NCBI GenBank assembly: GCA_950106755.1
Contig: OX467084.1
Coordinates: 35,963,213-36,027,212, forward strand
Direction: 5' to 3'
DNA from: Climacium dendroides
Taxonomy: Eukaryota > Streptophyta > Bryopsida > Hypnales > Climaciaceae
DNA: 64,000 nt
Shown one piece after another: positions 11,194-19,885 of the stretch. How positions within the stretch are numbered: the stretch's first letter is position 1; each line of letters begins with the position of its first letter. Both the position numbers and the translations under genes were made by a program. The notes under the pieces are model-generated. The model saw only the letters and a list, made by a program, of their open reading frames with translations. It was not told the origin of the DNA and ran no database searches.

Positions 11194-13769
11194 AATTTAA
11201 TTTTAAAAAATTTCCCCCCCCCTTCAAACACATGGACAATTTCCATTGGTACGGGGCAACTTTCCCAATTTGATGAAGACCGTTTAAAGGAGAGAGTCCA
11301 TCAAACTAAATGCCAGCATCATTCCTTACAAATGACAATGACAGAAGTTCATGTTTCAACCATAAATTTTTAATGAGGACCTCCTTTCTGGCTCTGAATG
11401 ATTGCTTTCATGATTAATAGAGTGACTGACTGAGGCTGCTTTTTTAAAAATGTTTTAAAAAAATGTTTAATTCTAAAGGGAGGGACTTACTTCATTGGAT
11501 AGTTTTTATCTTTTACTTGTCATCAGTACACTGAAAAAGGGTATTTTATTAGTGTGATGTCACCCATACTAACTTAACTAAGGTATAGCTGATCCATTTC
11601 CAACCACTTAAGCAATTACGCATACTTGGAGCGCAAGTTTTTGGAGTGTGGAATTTTTTCCCATGTACAAAAATAGAGTTTGGAAGGATTGTGTATTTTT
11701 CTAGAATTTTATTATACAAAATGTAATTATTATGAATTTTTTAGTGAAAGATTGGTTCTCTGACCTGTAATGGTGATATGTTTCTGACTATAGGCTGATT
11801 GCAAAAATCGCCCCAAGGTTGGTTTCAATATTGATAGCCTTATGGCCAATCATGATGCGCCACAGTTGTTCCTCAAACTCCATCACAACTTCATGGAAAA
11901 AAAGCACAACTTCACAAAAAAAAAAGCACATGGAAAGATACCAGACTATAGATTGGAAATGGGGTGATGATTGGAAATGGGTCAGCTACTACACTCATTC
12001 AAGGTTGTAACTGAAGGTAGTATACTCTAAAAGTGACCATTTAAGGGCTAGGCCACCTTTTTCATAGGTTTAGTGGACAAAAATATTTTTAGATCATTTT
12101 CAAGAAAAAGAAAAATAGATGTGGAACTTAACACGAGTGACTTTGTATTTTTTCAAGCATTTTTGAGATACTTATAAATATTCAAAGATTTGGGTCATAG
12201 GCACTTGTTTGTAACCATAGGTCTCTTGAAATTTGTCCACTTGCAACTTGTAAAGAGATGTGAGGAAATCAAAGACAATGATTGGCGCTTGCAATGAAAA
12301 AAAGTAATTTTCTTCAATTCATACAATGGCTAAAGCGATTCATTCAAGGATCACCTCATCTCCATTCTCCATCTTATGATAGGGGTGATTTGAAGGAAAG
12401 GGACGGTTTTAGGGCAGACTACCTTAATCTTTTTACAAAAGATGAAATGTTTTACCAAAGCATATGTATCAATACTATTCAAAGAGGATGATTATAAGCA
12501 TAGTTGGTAAAAATATTCATCAAGAACAAAGGATCAAAGTGTTGGATGGATGAATTGTAGGAGTTTGTAGGAACGAACAAGGTAATCATTTGGTGAGATG
12601 ATTAGGTATGTATACCTAAAATCAACACCTTCCTAAAACCAACATCTATAGATCCGATAAAATGTACTCTCACTATTCATTTGAGACTAGTGTTGTTTTT
12701 TGAAGTACCTATGTTTAATAATTCAAGAAATTTTAGTTTATTCATATGGTGTCCAAAAACTATATTCTAAGAAAATGAAAATTTTTCTTTTGACTATAAA
12801 TAGATCTGAAAAAATTCTTTTCACTATAATAATGAAATCTTGTTGAATTGTTGATTTTGTTGATTTTAGGTATATTTCCTATAATTGCATGGAAGGCAAG
12901 TGTAATAATGGATCCATCTTCTTAGAATTTATCATTAAAGGATGAAACCTATTACAAAAGTAGTCACCCAAAAATGAATCAAGTTTTAGACCAAGAGGTG
13001 CATTCTTCATTTCTATAGTAATCCTGAAAGTCAAACATTGTCCACTTTTGGGTCTTAATGTCCTTTTCAAGTTAATGTTCAATTTTTGGACGATAACATA
13101 CACTACAAGCCCCCCGTGTTTTATATGATGTTTTTATGATTTTAGGAGACGAATTTTGGTTGATGTCCAATAAAACAACTTGTATTTTTATGTCAATAAT
13201 AACATCCAATGTAACATTTCATATGAAGTGTTTTTAATTTCTGAAATGTAGCATTCATTTCTTTTACTTGACTTTGAATTCACTCATTTAAGAAGGACAT
13301 TGATTCTATGTTGAAGATGTTCACATTGTTTCCAATGAGTAAAATTTAGAACAAAAGCATAAAATTTAGTGATTGAATATGTGACACTCTCACCTTACAT
13401 GCTTCAATTTACTTCTTTATAATGACAATGAACAATATATAATAGAATATACTAAAAACTCCATCCTCCCTCAAATGGACAATTTATATTGAAACCATGT
13501 GTAGACTTTCATAGTTGGAATTAAGGTCCAAAATAGTAAATTATTTTGTAATTGATTCTATATAGATTCCTAGGCCTTGAAATCTTTTGAGCTCAAAGTT
13601 GAGCAAGTAATGTTAGTATATGCATTACGTTCTTTTAATAACTAATTGTGCATGTATAAGGAGATATGGCCATATGTTGGTCTTCTTTGTATAGCATAAT
13701 CTATTGTTTATGATATTATATCAGTGCACAATATTTTTAGGGCTTGGAGATGTTTGTGAATAATTAATT
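11190..13769. other. AT-rich spacer with degenerate repeat fragments
   Basis: No supportable gene. An inverted repeat with arms like TATACCTAAAATCAAC lies near 12615 and 12855. Part of 12640-12760 reappears inverted near 32047-32170 (the TATTCATATGGTGTCCAAAA block). Positions 13106-13210 resemble 32698-32800. These look like decayed terminal-inverted-repeat elements. Confidence 0.5.
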
Positions 13770-14342
13770 GATAGTGGAGAACAATAATCTTACAAATTAT
13801 CTATTGTGTCATTCAAATAATTTTCCATAATTAAGAATATGATTGGCATTTTTTTTGGTATAATTAACATTCAATTCTTACACAATCCCAATCTAGCATA
13901 CCAAATTTTTAGTTTAAAAAAATCAAAACTTTGTTTTTAGTAAATTATTTCATTTAATATTTAAAACATTGGTAATGCATTTAAAAAATTTGGTTATTTG
14001 AATATGTAGGAAACATCTATACACCAACATCTTGTGTTATATGACCAAACTTTGTAAAATAAATATCTCTATATTTTAACTACATTTGGCAAAATAAATT
14101 GTACCATCATGCTCAAAGGTACAAAATTAGTCACTTAGCAAGAGTCAAATAGCAAAATCCAAGTTAAATTATAGAAAAATCTATTTTCTAAAATTTGAAC
14201 ACGAGACAACTCACATTGAACTTTTCATTTTTGTTACTTAATGACATTTTTTTTAATATGAAAGATGTGTATATGGATGTTTCCTACACATCTAAGCAAT
14301 TTGAATTAAAAAAATTCATCACCAACATTTTTCGATCAATTA

Positions 14343-14584
14343 CTTCCTTTGTTCCAAAATGATTGTTTATTTTGAATGGCAAGTTTTTTCAGGGTTGTTT
14401 TGAATAGGTCATATGGAGACGTCCTTGTGGCTAAGGTTTGCATGAACACATGCAATGTTCTTCATTGATTCTAGTAATATAAAACTTGGAACCTTTCTTA
14501 GATTTTTTTTACACAATGAGATCAGTGAAATTGGCATTAAAAAATCACAATGAAATTGTAGACAATCATTTCAAGATAGAAGAG
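14343..14584. mobile_element. Stowaway-like MITE nested in foldback A
   Basis: 242 bp with terminal inverted repeats CTTCCTTTGTTCCAAAATGA and, on the other strand, CTCTTCTATCTTGAAATGAT, close to the plant Stowaway terminus CTCCCTCCGTnnCAAAATGA recalled from grasses. It is preceded by TA and followed by TG, consistent with a TA target duplication mutated on one side. Element B has no insertion at the matching place, giving an empty-site comparison. Confidence 0.75.
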
Positions 14585-14655
14585 TGTCATGTAAAATCAT
14601 AAATATTAAATGAAACAATTAATCAAAAATGTAGTTTTGTTTTTTGAAAGTGGAA

Positions 14656-14975
14656 TTTGCTAGTAAGGTAGGAAGTTCTAAAAGCACACATGCTCCAAAA
14701 TTGCCCACCTCCTCAAATGTACACTATTTGTACATGTTGCTTTTTGTAGCTTTCAACAATGTATATTTAGGAGGTAGGCAATTTTAGAGCCCAATGCCAT
14801 TCCAACTTCAAAATTTCATAAGTAATTCCACAAAGCTCCAAAAAATATAAAATGACTTAGGTTAGGTGCCAATTCCACTTGTCTTTTAAGGAAAATTTAC
14901 TGAAAAATATTTCAAGAAACATCACCTCTCCAAAATTCAGTTTTAGCTCTTAGGTGGATGATTTATAGACCTCTT
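14656..14975. mobile_element. second insertion in foldback A, unclassified
   Basis: The right arm of element A is continuous in element B but here is split by about 320 bp. The insert has weakly matching ends (GGTAGGAAGTTCTAAAAGC against GGTAAGAGGTCTATAAATC on the other strand) and an inner inverted repeat (AAAATTGCCCACCTCCT at 14697 against the copy near 14773). The exact target duplication is unclear. Confidence 0.45.
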
Positions 14976-15107
14976 ACCTCATGCTTGATTGGATTTGTGT
15001 AAGAATTGAGTGTGAATTATGTGAGACAAAAAGTACCAATTGTATTCTAAATTATGCAATATTCATTGAATGGTACACAATAGGCAGTTTGTAAGATCAT
15101 TGGTCTC

Positions 15108-16350
15108 TACTATATTGTACAGTCCCTTTGCATAATGATATGGAAGTCCACTTCTTGCCATTCAAAAGGACTTTACATACTATAAAATATAAATTATATT
15201 TTTCTTTTTGCATAATGAATATTCAATTCTTATGCAATTCCAATCAAGTATACTAAATTTGGGCTTTTAAAAAGTAAAAATCCATTTTTGATGATTTTTT
15301 TTTGTTTAAAATTCATGGTTTGACAAAAAAATTGATTGAAAAACATTGGTGAAGATTTAAAAAAAATTTAATTACATAGCTATATAAGAAACTTCTATAT
15401 GCACATCTTTCATATGAAAGAATACACCATTAAGTAATAGAAATATGATTAATAAAGAACTGAATGTGAGGTTTTATATGAGTAAATTTTATAAAAGAAA
15501 TATCTCTACAATTTAACTAGATTTTGTGTACATTTAAGCATGACAGTAAAATTACTTTGCCAAAATCTTGTTAAATTATGGAGATATTTATTTTACAAAA
15601 TTTTCTCACATAAAACCTCACATTCAAATCATATTTTTGTTACTTAGGGCCACTTCACACCAGTATGGCATTCCAAGTCGAGAGTCCGTGGGATTGAGTG
15701 GCTAAACTTTGTGGAGAGTACAAAGAAATGGACAATAAATAGGCAATAAATTATAGGAATTGGAGCCTTGGGCCGGCCATAGTGTGAAGCCTCCGAAGTC
15801 CAAGCTGAAGTCGAAACTTATATCATTTGTTTGACTTCTATCCTTCTCTCTCCACATTAATCCATCCAATTTCTGAAACTTTTCATGAAGTCTCACTCAT
15901 GTGTCAATTTTTTCAAGCAAAGGATAAAAAAAGCTCCCCATTGTAATGGTGGAGACTAGGTTTCAAACCCCAATGGCGACAAATAACAAATAACAAATGG
16001 CTAGCTCTATCGAGAGGCTAGTCCTTAATGGGGTGTTTTTTCATGTGAAGGATGTGCAAGCAGAAGATTCCTACGTATCTATGCAATCAAATTTAAAAAA
16101 AAAATTCTCCACCATTGTTTTTTCAATCAGTTATCATGTAAAACCACGAATTTTAAACAAAAAAATTCACCAAAAATGGAGTTTTGCTTTTTTTGAAACC
16201 CAAATTTGGTATGCTTGATTGGAATTGCACATGAATTGAATATTCTTTAGTGCCAAAAAGAAAAATACCAATTATATGTTTAATAGTATGCAAAATTATT
16301 TGGAATGGCAAAAGTGGATTTTGGTATTATGTTACTGTACTATACAAACT
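15108..16350. mobile_element. foldback element B, same family as A, with one nested insertion
   Basis: The left arm (15108-15430) pairs with the right arm (16028-16350) over about 320 bp at roughly 80% identity by eye; blocks such as GCCATTC..AA.GACTTT, TTCAATTC and GCACATC pair. The centre 15425-15650 is a further palindrome (GAATGTGAGGTTTTATATGAG on the left of it). A and B lie next to each other in the same family orientation. Confidence 0.7.
15647..16023. mobile_element. 377-bp insertion in foldback B with CTTA target duplication
   Basis: The 4-bp duplication CTTA flanks it (15643-15646 and 16024-16027), and element A shows the intact site TACTTAATG. The insert is much GC-richer than its host. 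Its ends (GGGCCACTTC and GGCTAGTC) are not clear inverted repeats. Inside, CTTCACACCAGTATGGC pairs with GCCATAGTGTGAAG, and a tRNA B-box-like GGTTTCAAACC lies at 15959. A SINE or a small DNA element are both possible. Confidence 0.6.
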
Positions 16351-16504
16351 CGTGGGGGAGAACTTTACTATTAAGTCTACCGTGCTTCGGAAGCGTCAGT
16401 TCTATGGCCTCAGTTGCTTCCACCCCACATCGTCGTGTTCCTCACGACAACCAAAATCACGCTTCCTTTCTGATTGCTTTTGCATTCAATCATCACTCAC
16501 TCAT

Positions 16505-16900
16505 TCAGTTTGACTTGCTTCGCAATTTGTACAAAAGATATGAACAGAAAAAAAAAATCAGCCGCACAGCACTCGTGATAAGATTCCTCCATGCGGCAAT
16601 CTGTGCGTAATCTGCGCGAGCTAGGAACCTCTTTAAGTTAGTTGCAGCATCTCGTTGTGCCCCCGACTTTTCCACAAGCTCGGCATGACTTGTTAGAGTT
16701 ACACCGAGCACGTGGTCTTTTGAGAAATTCGACGGGACAGTTGTTGACATTTTTGTAGGTTTCACAAAGAGCTTGTCAGGCCTGTTTCCAGCTTGCACGT
16801 GCTGTTTCCAGCTTTTTATTTGAGGCCGAGACGATGCTGTTTCTCTCATCCATTGTATTAGCGTATTCTGCGAGGTGGGTTTCTGGAACAGGGCCTTCAT
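16505..16900 (-). CDS. hypothetical protein, 131 codons, weak support
   Basis: The ATG is at 16900. The frame is open in sequence clearly GC-richer than the foldback next to it, and the composition is protein-like, with a hydrophobic C-terminus (IFFFCSYLLY). I recognise no family, no splice sites were tested, and it lies divergent from the transporter gene. It may be only leader or promoter sequence of that gene. Confidence 0.18.
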   Translation of the reverse strand: MKALFQKPTSQNTLIQWMRETASSRPQIKSWKQHVQAGNRPDKLFVKPTKMSTTVPSNFSKDHVLGVTLTSHAELVEKSGAQRDAATNLKRFLARADYAQIAAWRNLITSAVRLIFFFCSYLLYKLRSKSN

Positions 16901-17103
16901 CGCGATCGCATTGCGAAATCATGACTCTTTTCTAAGTGGCGGTGCTTTCCTCCATTTCATTTTTTGGAATTTTGCACATTGGTTAAGTTATCAGTTGTCT
17001 TAGGAAGAAGGTGGGCGTGGGCGATGTGTATACAAAGCTTCAGCAACCGAACGAGAACTGGTTAGTCTTGCATGAACAACGATGCGTGAAACAAGTTATA
17101 GAT

Positions 17104-17112
17104 TAGGGTTTC
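17104..17112 (-). promoter_or_regulatory. telo-box-like motif upstream of the transporter gene
   Basis: TTAGGGTTT, the reverse complement of AAACCCTAA, a motif found in promoters of many plant housekeeping genes. Single occurrence; function inferred only. Confidence 0.3.
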
Positions 17113-17221
17113 GAGAGTCTGGATGCGGGTTTATTGCAGAGTACCCTTTCCAGGAACATAGAGAGCTCTAATGTCGAATTGCATGGAGCAATCGAAGGGG
17201 ACGCTGGAATTGGAGGAATTG

Positions 17222-17885
17222 TGACTCGAGGGTGAGCTCGTGGACACTTTCGCTTTGCCAAGAATGATATTCGCATTGGAGAATTTGTGAAATGGTATGA
17301 TAGCGGTGCTTGATTGGTTCCATCAAAATCAATACCAAGGGACCCGTCTCCACAAGAGCGAGGTCGTGCACATTTAGGATTTGCCAAGAATGAGATTCAC
17401 AGTGTCCAATTGGATGCAATGGTGTAGTATCTGTTTTTGATACTCTCAAAATCAATACCAAGGAAGACGTGAGATCGTGGCCACATTTGCTTTGTCAAGC
17501 ATGGGGTTCACATTTGCGGTTTCGAGGCTATGGTGTTGTAGCAGTGTTTGATTCCACCAAAACCAATACCAAGGGAGACATCTCCCCAAGCGTGAGGTCG
17601 TGCACACATTTAGGGTTTGCCAAGCATGGGGTTCACATTTGAGAGCTCTCGGCTATGGTGTCGTAGCACTGTTTGATACCCTCAAAACCAATACCAAGGG
17701 AGACCTCTACGCAAGGGTGAGCTCGTGGCCACATTTGCTTTGCCAAGACTGAATTTCGAAGTAATGAGTTCGAGGCTATGGTAGCGGTCTTTGATTCCAT
17801 CAAAACCATTACCAAGGGATTGTTTCGTGGCAGTTTTGTTTTTCCAAGAATGGGCTTCACATTCGAGAGCTCCCGGCTACAGCTG
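17222..17885 (+). repeat. tandem array of about five 111-125-bp units, running into the transporter start
   Basis: The anchor AATACCAAGG recurs at 17331, 17454, 17565, 17690 and (as ATTACCAAGG) 17808. Each unit holds a GAGnTCGTG..CACATTT block, a TTTGCCAAG block and a TTTGATnCCnnCAAAACC block. The last unit contains the candidate start codons of the transporter gene. Units differ by point changes and small indels, so the array is not recent. Confidence 0.9.
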
Positions 17886-19611
17886 ATGGAGTATTGGAAG
17901 CTCCACAATATCGGCTTCAAATCCATCGCAATCGGCCAACTTCTCAGCTTCTTAGTCACCTGCACAGGTTTAACCTCCTCCCTCCTTGTCCGCCACAACA
18001 TCAACGCCCCCACCACCCAATCCCTCCTCAACTACATTCTCCTGGCCACCATCTACGGCTCTGTGCTTCTCTCTCGCGGGAAAGAGATTCAAATCCCTTG
18101 GTACTGGTATCTCCTCCTCGCCTTCTTTGATGTGGAAGGCACTTACTTAGCCGTGAAGGCGTACCAGTACACGTCCATCACGAGTGTGATGCTGCTCGAC
18201 TGCTGGACCATTCCTTGTGTGATGGTGCTCACTTGGTTGGTGTTGAACACGAGGTACGGAAGGAGCCATTTCGTGGGGGTGGGAGTGTGTGTGGCAGGCT
18301 TGGTCACGGTCATCTTCTCGGATATCCATGCGAGGGATCGGGAGAGCAAGGGGAGTGATGTGTTCTTGGGGGATGCGCTTGTGGTCGCTGCGAGCATGTT
18401 GTATGCGGTGTCGAATGTGAGCGAGGAGTTTGTGGTGAAGAAAGTGGACCAGGTATGTGAAGGGGGTTTTGAGGTTTTGAAGAATTGGTACGGTTTTGAT
18501 GTCCAGGGTCTGGATTCTGCAATAAGCTTGTAGTTACTTAGTCTATCCGTCTAGTGACCACGGAGTTTTGTTTTGAATCATTTAGTTTGTTGTGGTGAAG
18601 ATAGTGGACATGGTCAGTGAAGGGGTTTCAAAGATGACCAAAATTGCTACTTTTCATGTCCGTGTTCTGGATTTTGCAAATAGTCTTATAGCAACTTACT
18701 CTCTCCGTCCAGTTCCACGGTGCTTTTTAAACCATTGGACATCAATTTCATTTATCAAATTGTGAGAAGCGTAATTCAGAGGCGTCCAAATTTGTATCAC
18801 TGGAACATTTGTTGTTTTCGTCAATTGAAGTGGACCAGAAAAACGTCTCTTCGTGATCTGCAGAAAACTAATGAAATAAGAGGAGTCCAATTTGGACCCT
18901 TATTTCCGGCTGTAGGGAGTATTATGTTTGATACATTTTTGGTTCATTTTCACGTGTTTTAGGTAGCAAATCCTACACTTTTTGACTGCCTGCCTCCAAA
19001 AGAATTTTTTTTAATAGAATTTGCAAAGGATTTTGACTTCTATCACTAGGCTAAGATTAGCGGGATGTTTTCTTCTGCACCAGGTGGAGTATCTCGCTCA
19101 CATTGGCTTCTTTGGCGCGATCATCAGTGCCTGTCAGCTCGTGTTGTTGGAGTGGGACGAGGTTTCCTCCATTCATTGGAACGCCGGCGCCGTGTTACCC
19201 TTGCTCGGATACTCTCTCTCGTTTTTCAGTTTCGCCAGTCTGGTGCCCTGGCTGTTGCAGATGAACGGCGCCACCATGCTGAACCTCTCCTTGTTGACCT
19301 CCGACATGTGGGCCGTGACCATCCGTGCGTTGGGGTTTCATGAGTCCGTGGACGGGCTTTACTTCGTTGCATTTGCTCTCGTGGCGGTGGGACTGCTGGT
19401 TTACGCTTCAGGTGGGGAGCCTTCGGGTGCTCACGAAGGTGTTGCAGCGCCAATTGGACTGACGTACAAGCAAATCGATCAGGTGGACAATCCAGGGGAT
19501 CCGCTCTCGTCTGCTGAGGAGCTTTCTTGCTTGGATTCCAGTGTTGTTAATGTGGAGTGCGACCACGACCGCAACCGTGACTTGAAGAAGGTGCCCTCCC
19601 TTCCCAGTTGA
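17850..19611 (+). CDS. SLC35F1/F2-type membrane transporter (DUF914 family), two exons
   Basis: Exons are 17850-18452 and 19084-19611, joined in phase across a GTATGT/CAG intron, giving 376 residues. The family is a drug/metabolite-transporter fold of about ten membrane helices; its substrates in plants are not established. Diagnostic stretches are TQSLLNYILLA, PWYWYLLLAF, AYQYTSITSVMLLDCW, SNVSEEFVVKK, HIGFFGAIISA and GATMLNLSLLTSDMWAV, in family order. The C-terminal tail is soluble and acidic. The start is uncertain: in-frame ATGs occur at 17778, 17850 and 17886. The first helix begins near FKSIAIGQLL, so 17886 would suffice, and the residues before it come from the tandem array. The first-exon donor and the stop region are also duplicated next to themselves. 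Confidence 0.85.
18428..18741 (+). repeat. 157-bp tandem duplication across the exon 1 donor of the transporter
   Basis: Copy 1 (18428-18584) spans the end of exon 1 and the start of the intron. Copy 2 (18585-18741) lies wholly in the intron. Shared blocks include GTGGTGAAG, TGAAGGGG, GTTCTGGATT and CTCCGTC. In copy 2 the donor GTATGT is replaced by GTCAGT, so copy 2 is a decoy exon end with a different splice context. Confidence 0.85.
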
Positions 19612-19885
19612 AGAGCTCCATTCTCTTTCATGTACTTGTGTGGGTTCGAGTTCCTTTGACTCAAACAAGCAGCCATGCGGACAAGCAAATTGATCAGGTG
19701 GACAGCCCAGGGGATCTGCTCTCATCTGCTGAGGAACTTTCTTGCTTGAATTCCATTGCTGTCAAATGTGCAGCGCGACTGTGACTCGAAGAAGTTGCCC
19801 TCCTTTCCCAGTTGAAGAGTTCCATTCTCTTTGATGTATTTGAGTTCCTTTGATCAAGCCTACTTAAGAAGCAAGCAGCTACGCC
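19466..19885 (+). repeat. 215-bp tandem duplication across the stop codon of the transporter
   Basis: Copy 1 (19466-19680) holds the last 48 codons, the stop and the start of the 3' untranslated region. Copy 2 (19681-about 19885) follows immediately and repeats the coding tail (GATCAGGTGGACA, GAGGAACTTTCTTGCTTG) and the TTCCCAGTTGAAGAG stop context with scattered changes. Confidence 0.88.

Larger units (their letters stand above)
13770..15107. mobile_element. foldback element A with two nested insertions
   Basis: The left arm (about 13770-14060) matches the reverse complement of a right arm found in pieces at about 14250-14342, 14585-14655 and 14976-15107. The centre (14060-14250) is itself an imperfect palindrome (AAATATCTCTATATTTTAACT against GTTAAATTATAGAAAAATCT). 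Blocks such as ATTCAATTCTTACACAATCC and TATGAAAGATGTGTATATGG pair between arms, and element B shows the uninterrupted order. No transposase is present. Arm ends are approximate. Confidence 0.7.

Noticed and set aside
15957..15970. tRNA T-arm-like GGTTTCAAACCCC
   Set aside because: No cloverleaf could be built around it. Kept only as a B-box hint for a SINE-like insert.
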